DNA of 64,000 nucleotides from Nesterenkonia alba DSM 19423 (GTDB lineage Bacteria; Actinomycetota; Actinomycetes; Actinomycetales; Micrococcaceae). Numbering within the stretch: the first letter of the stretch is position 1; each line of letters begins with the position of its first letter. The stretch lies in assembly GCF_000421745.1 (NCBI RefSeq), contig NZ_ATXP01000014.1:1-64000 (forward strand), written 5' to 3'. Positions 34,155 through 43,456 of the stretch are shown piece after piece. Under the pieces are notes generated by a model. That model was not told the origin of the DNA and did not search any database. It worked only from the letters and a program-made list of their open reading frames with translations. A program made the translations under genes and the position numbers.

Positions 34155-37100
34155 TTATGTGGTCGCCGGAGTCGGGGCGAAAAGTGCGGTGTAGACCTCA
34201 TCGAGCCACGCCAGCAGCTCGGCATCGCTGAGCTCAGTCCCTCCGATGGCCCGGGTGGTCGGTTTGGGGATGAGCACCTGTTTCAACGACTGTTTGTGCT
34301 GGGCACCGCGGTACATTCGCTCCATGCGCAGCTGGCGGGACTCAGGTAACTCCTCCACCGGGGCGAACCGGATGAACTTGCCTTGGACTCCGACGTCGGT
34401 GATGCCCACCGCCCGGACCCGGTTGCGGAACCGGGCCACCGCCACGAGGTTGCCGGCCGCCTCCGGCAGTTCTCCATACCGGTCCTCCCACTCTGCGACG
34501 ACTTCAGCGACGCGCTCATCAGTATCCGCCGCAGCGAGTCGCCGGTAGCCCTCCAACCGTAGCGGCTCGGAGGGGATGTATTCCTCGGGCAGGTGGGCGT
34601 TGATCGGCAGTTCGATCTTCACCTCCGCCGGCTGGGCGTCATCCTCCCCCCGGTAGTCGGCCACAGCTTCACCCACCATGCGCAGGTAGAGGTCAAATCC
34701 GACCCCTTCGATGTGCCCGGACTGTTCCCCACCGAGGAGATTCCCGGCCCCGCGTAGTTGCAGATCCTTTTTGGCCAGTTGGAACCCAGCACCCAGCTCG
34801 TTGTGCGCGGCAACGGCTTTGAGCCGTTCAAGGGCGTCCTCCCCTAGTGGCTTCTCTGCCGGGTAGAGGAAGTAGGCATAGGCCCGCTCACGGGAGCGGC
34901 CGACCCGCCCACGCAGTTGGTGGAGCTGGGAAAGCCCGAATGCGCTGGCACGGTCGACGATGAGCGTATTCGCATTGGAGATATCCAGCCCGGTTTCGAT
35001 GATCGTGGTGGAGACCAGCACGTCAAACCGTCTCTCCCAGAAGTCCTGGACGATCCGTTCCAGTTGGGTCTCGCTCATCTGCCCGTGGGCGACCTCCACT
35101 CGGGCCTCGGGCACCAGTTCGCGCACCCGGGCGGCGACTGACTCGATGGAGGCCACCCGGTTGTGGACGTAGAACACCTGACCTTCGCGCATCATCTCCC
35201 GGCGAATCGCCGCGGAGACCTGCTTATCGGTGTAGGGGCCCACATAGGTCAGCACCGGGTGGCGTTCCTCCGGTGGGGTGTTCAGCTCCGAGGTTTCCCG
35301 AATCCCGGCCAAGGACATCTCCAGGGTGCGGGGAATGGGCGTGGCGGTCATGGCCAGCACATCAACGTTGGTGCGCAGCTTCTTCAGCTGTTCTTTGTGC
35401 TCGACGCCGAAGCGCTGCTCCTCATCGATAATCACCAGTCCCAGGTCGCGGAACTGGACTTCTTTGCCGAGCAACCGATGGGTTCCGATGACGACGTCGA
35501 CACTTCCGTCTTTCAATCCGGTGAGGACATCCCGGGCTTCGACAGAGGTTTGGAACCGGGAGAGTGCCTTCACCCGCACGGGGAAACCGGCGTAGCGTTC
35601 GGTGAACGTCTCATAGTGCTGGGAGACCAAGAGCGTGGTGGGTACCAGCACTGCGACCTGTTTGCCGTCCTGGACGGCTTTGAAGGCCGCACGGATGGCG
35701 ATCTCAGTTTTGCCGAAGCCGACGTCGCCGGAGATGAGCCGGTCCATGGGCGCCTCGGCCTCCATGTCCCGTTTGACCTCTTCCATGGCCGTGAGCTGGT
35801 CGGGGGTCTCCACGTAGGGGAAGGCGTCTTCGAGTTCCTTCTGCCAGGGAGTATCAGGCCCGAAGGCGTGCCCCCGGGTGGCCATCCGAGCCGCGTAGAG
35901 CCGGATAAGTTCGGCGGCGATCTCCTTGACGGCCCGCCGGGCCTTGCGTTTGGTGGCCGCCCAGTCGCTACCGCCCATTTTGGACAGGCTCGGTTCGTCC
36001 CCGCCGACGTACTGGCTGACCTGGTCGAGCTGGTCAGTGGGCACCATGAGCCGGTCCGCTGGGGCTCCGCGTTTGCGGGGCGCGTATTCGAGAACCATGT
36101 ATTCCCGCGTCCCCGCGGTTCCGGCCTTGATCGCCTGTGGGGAGCCGACCGGGCGTTGGATGAGCTCGACGAACCGACCAATCCCGTGCTGTTCGTGGAC
36201 CACATAGTCGCCCTTGGTCAGAGCCAGCGGGTCAACGGCGTTTTTCCGTTTGCGGGCCTTGACTCCGCTGGAGCGGGTGGCCTCCCGGCGGATGGACCGG
36301 CCCAACATCTCCGTCTCCGTCAGCAGGGCCAGTTGGAGGGCATCCACAGCGAAGCCCTGGGCCACCTCCGCGGTGGTGACGGTCACCTGCCCAGTAGCCG
36401 GAGGCTGCGTCAACGACTCGGTCTTCTGGTGCGGGACCTCGTGCTCGGCGAGCAGCTCCGCGACCCGAGTGGCCGAACCGGTTCCGGCGGTGGTGACCAC
36501 CACACGCCACTGGTCAGCAGCGCGCTGCGCGAGGAACTCCATGACGTGTTCCACCGACCCCCGGTAGCCGATAGGCTCCCGCGAATCAATGGAGACAATA
36601 TCGGCATCCTGGGTCAGCTCCACAGCTGCCGAGCCCCCGCTGAGCTCTGAGTCGGCTGCCGTGAGGTCGGTAGCACCCCCGGAGGCTGCTGTTTCGGGGT
36701 CCAGTCCCAACGAGGTGATTGACCACCATCCGGCACCGTGCTGCAGGGAGTGCTCCCGGGTCTCGGAGAGCGTGGCGAAGGCCCCCGCAGACAGGCTCTG
36801 GTGTTCTTCTTCACTGATCTGCAGCGGTGCGGAGCCGCCGTCGGAGGCTGCCTGCCACGCTGCGGCAAGGAATTCCTCGTTCGTGGCAGCCAGGTCATGG
36901 GCGCGGGTGCGGACCTTCTCCGGTTCGATGACTACCGCCAAAGAGCCCTCCGGCAGTTCGGAGACCAGAGGCACCATCTTCTCGGCCAGCACCGGAGTCA
37001 GTGATTCCATGCCTTCTACGGCCTGGTACTGACTGATTCTCTCCAGCATGTCCACCGCATGGGGCATCGTGGCCATGAGCTCTTTGGCCCGGGTGGCGAC

Positions 37101-37850
37101 CGCCTCGGTGATGAGCAGCTCCCGGCAGGGCACCGCATCCATGACCTCCGGTGGGTTCTCCGATTCCAAGGAGCGTTGGTCTGCCACGGAGAACCAGCGC
37201 ATCTGCTCGACTTCGTCACCGAAGAACTCCACACGCACCGGGTGTGTCTCGTTCGGGGGGAAGACATCCAGGATGCCGCCGCGCACGGCGAACTCACCGC
37301 GCCGGGTGACCATATCCACCCGGGTATAGGCCGCAGCACCCAGGCGAGCGACGACGTCGTCGAAGGCGTAGAACTCCCCGGTCCGCAAAGTGACCGGCTC
37401 CAAGTCCCCGAGCCCGGCAACGATCGGCTGGATCACCGCGCGGATGGGGGCAACGACCACATCGAGCCGTCCGGCCTGCTGCGGGTGGGCCAGCTGCCGC
37501 AGCACCCCGAGCCGACGCCCGACCGTATCCGAACGCGGAGAGAGCCGCTCATGCGGCAGTGTCTCCCAGGAGGGAAAGTGCGCCACAGACGTTTCCGGCG
37601 CGAAGGCCCCCAGGGAGGCTTCAAGCTCGGCGGCTTCCCGGTCAGTGGCGGTAATGGCCAGGATGACGGCGTCCTGGTGTCGGCTGCGCACTCCGGCGGC
37701 GATGTCTCCCAGCAGTGCCGGACGCAACCCGGCGGCCGCGGCGATCTGCAGCTCCCCGGTACGTTGGTCGGCGGGATGCCTGGCGGCGGCAGCCACTCGC
37801 GCGTAGGAGGAGCTGTCAGCCAGCGCCTGACGCAGACCCTGCAGAGACAC
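34155..37850 (-). CDS. mfd: Transcription-repair coupling factor
   Basis: This ~1,231-residue Mfd displaces RNA polymerase stalled at DNA lesions and recruits UvrA. Order of domains: a UvrB-homology N-terminal part, the RNA-polymerase-interaction (CarD-like) domain with LTKGDYVVHEQHGIGRFVEL, the RecG-like translocase with Walker A ISGDVGFGKTEIAIR, DEEQRFGVEHKEQ, TATPIPRTLEM, and GLDISNANTLIV, and a C-terminal TRCF domain. GTG 37850 has GAGG eight bases upstream; a start three codons earlier lacks one. It is convergent with the acyltransferase gene. Confidence 0.97.
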   Translation of the reverse strand: MSLQGLRQALADSSSYARVAAAARHPADQRTGELQIAAAAGLRPALLGDIAAGVRSRHQDAVILAITATDREAAELEASLGAFAPETSVAHFPSWETLPHERLSPRSDTVGRRLGVLRQLAHPQQAGRLDVVVAPIRAVIQPIVAGLGDLEPVTLRTGEFYAFDDVVARLGAAAYTRVDMVTRRGEFAVRGGILDVFPPNETHPVRVEFFGDEVEQMRWFSVADQRSLESENPPEVMDAVPCRELLITEAVATRAKELMATMPHAVDMLERISQYQAVEGMESLTPVLAEKMVPLVSELPEGSLAVVIEPEKVRTRAHDLAATNEEFLAAAWQAASDGGSAPLQISEEEHQSLSAGAFATLSETREHSLQHGAGWWSITSLGLDPETAASGGATDLTAADSELSGGSAAVELTQDADIVSIDSREPIGYRGSVEHVMEFLAQRAADQWRVVVTTAGTGSATRVAELLAEHEVPHQKTESLTQPPATGQVTVTTAEVAQGFAVDALQLALLTETEMLGRSIRREATRSSGVKARKRKNAVDPLALTKGDYVVHEQHGIGRFVELIQRPVGSPQAIKAGTAGTREYMVLEYAPRKRGAPADRLMVPTDQLDQVSQYVGGDEPSLSKMGGSDWAATKRKARRAVKEIAAELIRLYAARMATRGHAFGPDTPWQKELEDAFPYVETPDQLTAMEEVKRDMEAEAPMDRLISGDVGFGKTEIAIRAAFKAVQDGKQVAVLVPTTLLVSQHYETFTERYAGFPVRVKALSRFQTSVEARDVLTGLKDGSVDVVIGTHRLLGKEVQFRDLGLVIIDEEQRFGVEHKEQLKKLRTNVDVLAMTATPIPRTLEMSLAGIRETSELNTPPEERHPVLTYVGPYTDKQVSAAIRREMMREGQVFYVHNRVASIESVAARVRELVPEARVEVAHGQMSETQLERIVQDFWERRFDVLVSTTIIETGLDISNANTLIVDRASAFGLSQLHQLRGRVGRSRERAYAYFLYPAEKPLGEDALERLKAVAAHNELGAGFQLAKKDLQLRGAGNLLGGEQSGHIEGVGFDLYLRMVGEAVADYRGEDDAQPAEVKIELPINAHLPEEYIPSEPLRLEGYRRLAAADTDERVAEVVAEWEDRYGELPEAAGNLVAVARFRNRVRAVGITDVGVQGKFIRFAPVEELPESRQLRMERMYRGAQHKQSLKQVLIPKPTTRAIGGTELSDAELLAWLDEVYTALFAPTPATT

Positions 37851-37887
37851 GCACAACACCTCACCATTCAGCGGTCACCGGGAGAAA

Positions 37888-37928
37888 AGAAGCCTCCCAT
37901 ACATTACCGGGTACTGGCGGAGGCTTCT
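37888..37928 (-). terminator. Hairpin in the mfd upstream region, terminator-like on minus strand
   Basis: AGAAGCCTCC (37888-37897) and GGAGGCTTCT (37919-37928) are perfect 10-base complements with a 21-base loop. On the minus strand the second arm is followed by the T-rich run TTTTCTCCC, as in an intrinsic terminator, and it lies about 40 bases before the mfd GTG. No minus-strand gene lies directly upstream, so it would act on the mfd leader (attenuation) rather than on a preceding gene. On the plus strand no T-run follows. Confidence 0.5.
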
Positions 37929-38085
37929 GGCCTCACCGGATCTAGGGAGCGCGCAGTCTGTGTGACGAAAGATGGAGCAGGTGACGCCGACGACGTCGCC
38001 AGTAGGCTAATATGAAGACTTCCCTGAACATATTGTGGCATTCAGGGGCGTCACCCCTACTCGTTTGCTCTCACTGGAGAGGCTT

Positions 38086-39129
38086 TTGATCGAACTTACT
38101 GATGTCAGCAAGGTCTACCCTGGCGGCGTCACGGCACTGGATCATGTCAGCCTGCGTATCCCCGCAGGTGAGATTCACGGCATCGTGGGCCGCTCCGGGG
38201 CCGGCAAGTCCACCCTGATCCGCTGCCTGACCGGGCTGGACAAGGCGACCTCCGGCACAGTACGGATCCACGGCACCGACATCGGCGCCGCCACTGGGTC
38301 CCAGCTGAAAAAAGCTCGGCGCAGCATCGGCATGGTGTTCCAGCATGTCAATCTGCTGGACTCCCGGACTGCTGCGCAGAATATCGCTCATCCCTTGGAG
38401 ATCTCCGGGGTGCCGCGGCAGCGGCGGCGGGAGCGAGTAGCCGAACTACTTCAGTTAGTGGGACTGACCGATCGGGCGGATAACCACCCGGCCCAGCTCT
38501 CCGGTGGACAGAAGCAGCGGGTGGGTATTGCCCGCGCCCTGGCGGCTGAACCGCAGGTGTTGTTGTGTGATGAGCCGACCTCGGCATTGGATGCCGCCAC
38601 CACCCGGCAGATCCTGGGGCTGATCCGCCAGCTGCGCGAGAAGCTGGGGATCACCGTCATCATCATCACCCACGAGATGTCGGTGGTCCGGGAAATCTGT
38701 GACGCCGTCTCTCTGCTGGAGGATGGCCGGGTGGCCCGTTCCGGGAACCTGTTGGAGGTCATCTCCGATTCGAGTTCCTCGCTGTCCCGGGAGCTGATCT
38801 CGCTCCCTCCGACCACGCACTTGGCCCCCGGGGAGCAACTCATCGACGTGCTGCTGACCCCCGGCGGGGAGGTCACCCATATTGGGGAACTGGTGAACCT
38901 GCTGCAGTCCCAGGGGCTGCCAGCCGAGGTGGCCGCCGGATCCATTGAGACCATTCAGGATCACCAGGTCGGTCGGCTGCACCTGAAACCTCAAGATCCG
39001 TACTCCGCCCAGCGCACGGTGGAGACACTGACCAGCGCAGGGGTTCAGGCTGAACTGCTCACCGCAGAAGACATCGCCGCTGAAGAGGCGGCCCAGCACG
39101 CAGAAGACCCCGCGGAGGTGACCTCGTGA
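38086..39129 (+). CDS. metN: Methionine ABC importer ATPase MetN
   Basis: The 347-residue ATPase has Walker A GRSGAGKST at 35-43, signature LSGGQKQR, Walker B VLLCDEPTSALD, and a C-terminal NIL regulatory domain (residues ~260-345) that binds methionine and inhibits transport. TTG 38086 is the chosen start: it is preceded by GGAGAGG and matches the usual MIELTDVSKVY opening of MetN. MetI overlaps its end by four bases (GTGA). The 155 bases upstream lack a recognised SAM riboswitch; only a small inverted repeat AGGGG-CGTCA-CCCCT (38044-38058) was noted. Confidence 0.95.
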   Translation: MIELTDVSKVYPGGVTALDHVSLRIPAGEIHGIVGRSGAGKSTLIRCLTGLDKATSGTVRIHGTDIGAATGSQLKKARRSIGMVFQHVNLLDSRTAAQNIAHPLEISGVPRQRRRERVAELLQLVGLTDRADNHPAQLSGGQKQRVGIARALAAEPQVLLCDEPTSALDAATTRQILGLIRQLREKLGITVIIITHEMSVVREICDAVSLLEDGRVARSGNLLEVISDSSSSLSRELISLPPTTHLAPGEQLIDVLLTPGGEVTHIGELVNLLQSQGLPAEVAAGSIETIQDHQVGRLHLKPQDPYSAQRTVETLTSAGVQAELLTAEDIAAEEAAQHAEDPAEVTS

Positions 39130-39905
39130 CCGCAACGCTTGTGGCCGGTGACACCTGGCTGAACAACCCCGTGGTGGAGAACCAGCTGCCCGATGCCATC
39201 TTAGAAACCCTCTATATGACCGCGGCCACCGGGTTCTTCACCGCACTTTTCGGTCTGCCGCTGGGGATTCTGTTGCACAACTTAGGCCCCAAGGGTCTCA
39301 CCCCCGTGCCGGCGCTTTACCGGGCGCTGTCTCTGGTGGTGGACTTCGGCCGGGCGGTGCCGTTCATCGTGCTGATGCTGTGGATCATCCCCTTCACCCG
39401 ACTGGTGGTGGGTACCGCGATCGGGTGGGAAGCCGCCGTCGTGCCTCTGACGGTAGGGGCCATTCCCTTCTTCGCCCGGCTGGTCGAAAACTCGCTGCGC
39501 GATGTGGCCTGGGGCAAGGTTGAGGCCGTGCGGATGATGGGGGCCTCGGATCTGCACGTCACCGTCAATGTGCTGGTCCGGGAGGGGCTGCCCGGCATCG
39601 TCGGCGGGTTCACCATCACCCTGGTCACCCTCATCAGCTACACCGCCATGGCCGGGGCCGTCGGCGGCGGGGGGCTGGGCCAATTGGCCATCAACTACGG
39701 CTACCACCGGTATCAGGGCGATGTGATGCTCATCTGCGTTCTGTTGCTGGTCCTGATCGTCACAGTGGTGCAGTACACGGGCAATTTCATCGCCCGGCGG
39801 CTGGACCACCGTGAATCCTCAGCTGCTGGCCGTCGCCGGTTCATTCCGGTGCCGGTCCAGCAGGTCTTTCCCATTCACCTACCTTCGAGAGGAACCCCTT
39901 CATGA
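39126..39905 (+). CDS. metI: Methionine ABC importer permease MetI
   Basis: This 259-residue protein has five to six hydrophobic segments and the permease EAA-type loop EAVRMMGASDLHVTVNVLV. It is the membrane channel of the D/L-methionine importer. GTG 39126 overlaps the MetN stop codon, and its own TGA overlaps the MetQ start codon, so all three genes are translationally coupled. Confidence 0.94.
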   Translation: MTATLVAGDTWLNNPVVENQLPDAILETLYMTAATGFFTALFGLPLGILLHNLGPKGLTPVPALYRALSLVVDFGRAVPFIVLMLWIIPFTRLVVGTAIGWEAAVVPLTVGAIPFFARLVENSLRDVAWGKVEAVRMMGASDLHVTVNVLVREGLPGIVGGFTITLVTLISYTAMAGAVGGGGLGQLAINYGYHRYQGDVMLICVLLLVLIVTVVQYTGNFIARRLDHRESSAAGRRRFIPVPVQQVFPIHLPSRGTPS

Positions 39906-40762
39906 CCCACACCTACCGTTCCCTGTCCATCGCTGCCGCAGCGGCCGCTGCCTTGGTGCTGTCCGCCTGCGGCAATGGCGACAACGGTGACGACGCCGAT
40001 GACGCCGACGCCGATGCTGACAGCGACGAGGTCGTCGAACTGGTGGTCGGCGCCTCGCCGGTGCCGCACGCCGACATCCTCGCCTTCATCAACGAGGAAC
40101 TGGCCGAGGACGCCGGCATCTCCTTACAGATCGAGGAGTTCGAGGACTACCTCATCCCCAACCAGGCCCTCAATGACGGTGACCTGGATGCCAACTATTT
40201 CCAGCACGAGCCCTGGTTCAACAATGAGGTGGAGGAAAACGGCTACGACATCGTCCACTTCGAGGGTGTGCACATTGAGCCCTTCGCGCTGTACTCCAAT
40301 GAGCACGACGACGTCAGCGACCTTCCCGAAGGCGCCACGATCGCCCTGAATAATGACCCCTCCAACCAGGCCCGCGGTCTGGTGCTGCTGGCCGAGGCGG
40401 GGCTCATCGAGCTCGACGCTGAGGCTGATGAGGAGTCAGCCACGATCAACGACATCGCTGAGAACCCCAACGACTTCGAGTTCATCGAAGCCGACGCCTC
40501 GGCACTGACCCGTACTCTGGACGACGTTGACGCCGCGGTCATCAACGGCAACAACGCTTTAGAGGCCGGGCTCTCCCCCACTGCGGACGGGCTGCTGCTG
40601 GAATCCGGTGAGGACAACCCTTACGCCAACTTCTTGGCAGTGCGTTCAGAGGATGAGGACAATGAGGCCGTCCTCACTCTGCAGGACCTGCTGACCTCCG
40701 ATGAGGTTCGCGACTACATCGAGGAGACCTGGCCTGACGGTGAGGTCATCCCTGCCTTCTGA
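39902..40762 (+). CDS. metQ: Methionine-binding lipoprotein MetQ (NlpA family)
   Basis: The 286-residue lipoprotein has signal peptide SIAAAAAAALVLSACGNGD, with the lipid-anchored Cys23 in lipobox LSAC. An acidic Asp/Ala linker follows, then the NlpA fold (ELVVGASPVPHADIL, LDANYFQHEPWFNNEV and NDPSNQARGLVLLAEAGLI). It captures methionine for MetNI. ATG 39902 overlaps the metI stop (ATGA). A strong terminator hairpin follows. Confidence 0.95.
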   Translation: MTHTYRSLSIAAAAAAALVLSACGNGDNGDDADDADADADSDEVVELVVGASPVPHADILAFINEELAEDAGISLQIEEFEDYLIPNQALNDGDLDANYFQHEPWFNNEVEENGYDIVHFEGVHIEPFALYSNEHDDVSDLPEGATIALNNDPSNQARGLVLLAEAGLIELDAEADEESATINDIAENPNDFEFIEADASALTRTLDDVDAAVINGNNALEAGLSPTADGLLLESGEDNPYANFLAVRSEDEDNEAVLTLQDLLTSDEVRDYIEETWPDGEVIPAF

Positions 40763-40786
40763 TCCGGTTCTTCGGGCTCTTTCGCA

Positions 40787-40826
40787 CTGAAAGACCCCGG
40801 TTGAAAGACCTGGTTGAAAGACCCTG
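40787..40826 (+). repeat. Three tandem 13-bp TTGAAAGACC repeats in the metQ 3' region
   Basis: CTGAAAGACCCCGG (40787-40800), TTGAAAGACCTGG (40801-40813) and TTGAAAGACCCTG (40814-40826) follow each other head to tail, between the metQ stop and the terminator. Probably a slippage product; no function seen. Confidence 0.75.
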
Positions 40827-40843
40827 CTCAAGATCCTTGAATA

Positions 40844-40888
40844 ACGCTAAACCCCCGGATGGAGACTCTCCGACCGGGGGTTTAGCGT
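40844..40888 (+). terminator. Strong hairpin terminator of metNIQ (bidirectional)
   Basis: ACGCTAAACCCCCGG (40844-40858) and CCGGGGGTTTAGCGT (40874-40888) are perfect 15-base complements. The loop contains a further GGAG/CTCC pairing. It stands between the metQ stop and the convergent antiporter gene, and is long enough to end transcription from both sides even without a T-run. Confidence 0.88.
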
Positions 40889-40951
40889 ATGTGCTCATCA
40901 AATCCTCGACCACGCCTCTGCCCTCGAGGGCGGAGGCGCAACCGGGGACAC

Positions 40952-42148
40952 TCAGGGTCTTGGGGGTGCTTCTGGTGCGGTGGGAAGAGGTGCGTATTCG
41001 CCATAGTCGTCCTCGCCGGTGTCGGGCTCCTCCCCGCTGCCGTGCCGCTGCCCCAGCTCGTATGCCGCCAGGGAGAGCAACCACAGGGCGGTAATCGGCA
41101 GCACGAACCACAACATGGCAGCACTGAAGGGTCGCAGCGCGGCGTGGTCAGCGGCAGAGAGCACTAAGTAGACCACGTAGGCGACGTACATTCCGAATAG
41201 CAGCAGGCCTTCCCACTGCACAATCGCCTGGGCGGTGAACGCCAGCGGAACGAGCACCAGGGCCGCTGCGATCATCACCGGGATGTCGAAGTTCACTGCT
41301 GCTGGTTCCACGATGACGGCCCGCGGGGACACCATCGCGGTGAGTCCGAGCACCGCTCCGAGGTTGAAGATGTTCGAACCCACGAGGTTGCCCACCGCTA
41401 GGTCGCGCTGTCCGCGGACTGCGGCGATCACGCTGGTGGCCAACTCGGGTAAGGAGGTGCCGATGGCCACGATGGTCAGCCCGATGATGAGGTCGCTGAC
41501 CCCCAGGGAGGCGGCGATGCTCGTCGCGGAGGTAACCAGCACCTGGGCGCCTAGGACCAGCAGGGCCACGCCCCCGCCCACCAACACCAGGTCCACTGTG
41601 GTCGACCGGAGGGTGGTGCGGCGCAGGCTCGCGGTGATCCGGCCAGCGGCCCCATCGGAGAGCACCTCATCGACTTTCAGGTCGGGCTCCTCGCCCCGGG
41701 AGTAGACCTTCCGGGCCCACACCAGGGTCACCACCAGGTAGATCAGCAGCAGTCCGAAGAGGATCGCCCCGTCGAGGAAGGAGAGACCCCCATCGAGCGC
41801 CAGCAGCAGGGCGAGCACGGAGAAGGCGATCATCACCGGGATGTCGGCCTTAATGAGCCGTAGCCGGACGAACAGTGCGCCGAAGACGGCGGTGAGCCCG
41901 AGGACGAAGAGAATATTGGCGATATTGGAACCGACCACATTGCCCACGGCGATACCGGGCGAGCCGCTCGTTGCTGCGCCGAGGCTGACGGCTAGCTCCG
42001 GTGAGGAGGTCGCGAAGGACACCACGGTCAGCCCGATGACCAGTGACGACAGCCCGATGGTCTTGCCCAGGTGGGCAGCACCGCGCACCAAAGCCTCTCC
42101 ACCGAGAATGAGGAGCACGAAACCACAGATCAGGGCAAGGATACTCAT
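40952..42148 (-). CDS. Calcium/sodium antiporter (YrbG-type CaCA family)
   Basis: This 398-residue exchanger has ten hydrophobic segments and two inverted alpha repeats: GLTVVSFATSSPELAVSLGA with GNVVGSNIANILFVLG, and GLTIVAIGTSLPELATSVIA with GNLVGSNIFNLGAVLG. These G-x-S/T-x-P-E and GSN motifs bind Ca2+ and Na+. The C-terminal tail is Glu/Pro-rich. ATG 42148 (MSILALICG) was chosen because the sequence before it is not conserved; no strong ribosome site precedes it. It is divergent from the DUF2505 gene. Confidence 0.92.
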   Translation of the reverse strand: MSILALICGFVLLILGGEALVRGAAHLGKTIGLSSLVIGLTVVSFATSSPELAVSLGAATSGSPGIAVGNVVGSNIANILFVLGLTAVFGALFVRLRLIKADIPVMIAFSVLALLLALDGGLSFLDGAILFGLLLIYLVVTLVWARKVYSRGEEPDLKVDEVLSDGAAGRITASLRRTTLRSTTVDLVLVGGGVALLVLGAQVLVTSATSIAASLGVSDLIIGLTIVAIGTSLPELATSVIAAVRGQRDLAVGNLVGSNIFNLGAVLGLTAMVSPRAVIVEPAAVNFDIPVMIAAALVLVPLAFTAQAIVQWEGLLLFGMYVAYVVYLVLSAADHAALRPFSAAMLWFVLPITALWLLSLAAYELGQRHGSGEEPDTGEDDYGEYAPLPTAPEAPPRP

Positions 42149-42291
42149 GAGCGTCACCGTGCATAGCTTACCTGGCATTAGACGAAAGTTGACATCCCCC
42201 ACTGAGGGTGATTGACACCACTGCCCATCACCGCCTGGTGGGGACAGCCGGGCTACGATGGTCACACCGAGCAACCGACGCCAAGGAGTTC

Positions 42292-42798
42292 ATGGTGGGC
42301 ATTGAAGCCGAGAAGATCATCCCGCACGCCGCCGAAGATATTGTTGCCGCCTACACGGACCGGCAGTTCCACGAGCACCTGGCAGCCAAGGTGGGTGCGA
42401 CTCTGCTGGGTTTCGATGTCTCCGGGTCGGTGCCGACTGAGGTGAAGATCTACTCGAAACAGTCCATGCCGGCGGACAAACTGCCGGAGATCGCCCAGAA
42501 GGTCCTCAAGGGTACGGTCACCGTCTCCATCACCGATACGTGGTCAGCACCGGATGCCGATGGCTCCCGTCGTTCAGACACCGTGGTGGAGGTCTCCGGA
42601 GCCCCCATCAAGGCGCTGGCCTCTCAGACGCTGCACGCCCGCGGAGAGGCCGAGACCAAAGCCACTGTCCGCGGAGACGTTGAGGTGAAGATCCCGTTGA
42701 TCGGTAAGAAGGTGAAATCCGCGGCAGAACCGTATATCCGGAAGTTCGTGGAGCTACAGGCCAAGGAGGTCACCGCCTGGCTCAACAAGCCAGCCTGA
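42292..42798 (+). CDS. DUF2505 family protein
   Basis: This 168-residue protein has the pattern of actinobacterial DUF2505 proteins (SRPBCC/START-like fold): DIVAAYTDRQFHEHLAAKV at the N-terminus, a central beta-rich region and a C-terminal helix around SAAEPYIRKFVELQAKEVT. Such proteins are suspected to bind hydrophobic ligands but no function is established. ATG 42292 follows AAGGAG by four bases. Confidence 0.85.
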   Translation: MVGIEAEKIIPHAAEDIVAAYTDRQFHEHLAAKVGATLLGFDVSGSVPTEVKIYSKQSMPADKLPEIAQKVLKGTVTVSITDTWSAPDADGSRRSDTVVEVSGAPIKALASQTLHARGEAETKATVRGDVEVKIPLIGKKVKSAAEPYIRKFVELQAKEVTAWLNKPA

Positions 42799-42817
42799 TC
42801 GCTGGAGTGGTCACGGG

Positions 42818-43396
42818 TTAGTGGATCTTGTTCTGCGCGGCGGTGAGCCCTTCGGTGAGGATCAATTCCACCGCGTCGGCTGAGCGGCTGATGATCGCAG
42901 GCAGCTCCTTCTGCTCGGCTGCGGAGAAGTTCTGCAAGACGTAGTCGGCGGTGTTCATCGGCCCGTTGGGGCGGCCCACTCCCACACGTACGCGGAGGTA
43001 TTCGCGCTCACCACCGAGGTGCTGGGTGATGGATTTCAGGCCGTTGTGGCCTCCTTCGGATCCGCCGCGTTTGAGTTTGATGCGACCGAAGTCCAGGTCG
43101 ACTTCGTCGTGGACGACGACGAGCCGTTCAGTGGGCACGGAGAAGTAATCCATCAGTGCCCGGATGGGTTTGCCGGAGCGGTTCATGTAGCCCTCGGAGA
43201 TGGCGAAGACCAGTTTCGGACCGGCGGGTCCCAGTTGGGCCGCCACAGCTTTGGCCCCGACTTTCGTGCGGGTGTAGCGGGCATTGATCCTCTCCAGCAG
43301 TTCGTCGAGGACCATGTGGCCAATATTGTGCCGGGTATGACGATAGCGGGTCCCGGGGTTACCGAGACCCGCTATCAGCCAGGTTTCTGAAGCCAT
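42818..43396 (-). CDS. pth: Peptidyl-tRNA hydrolase
   Basis: This 192-residue enzyme frees tRNA from peptidyl-tRNA dropped by ribosomes. It shows GLGNPGTRYRHTRHNIGHMV with the catalytic His, YMNRSG, and VVVHDEVDLDFG, followed by GGSEGGHNGLKSI. It is last in a minus-strand run glmU-prs-rplY-pth that is conserved in many Gram-positives, where mfd often follows. Confidence 0.97.
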   Translation of the reverse strand: MASETWLIAGLGNPGTRYRHTRHNIGHMVLDELLERINARYTRTKVGAKAVAAQLGPAGPKLVFAISEGYMNRSGKPIRALMDYFSVPTERLVVVHDEVDLDFGRIKLKRGGSEGGHNGLKSITQHLGGEREYLRVRVGVGRPNGPMNTADYVLQNFSAAEQKELPAIISRSADAVELILTEGLTAAQNKIH

Positions 43397-43456
43397 GGAC
43401 TCCAGGCTACCGAAGTGCGGACCGACCCAGGGACCGGCTGCACCTGACGGGGAGGA

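Noticed and set aside
35163-36650. Long plus-strand open frame opposite mfd
   Set aside because: Composition (Gly/His/Gln/Asp-rich) is that of antisense high-GC sequence; mfd on the other strand is unequivocal.
37930-38085. SAM riboswitch ahead of metNIQ
   Set aside because: No SAM-type conserved core or multi-helix layout could be traced; only a small AGGGG/CCCCT inverted repeat is present.
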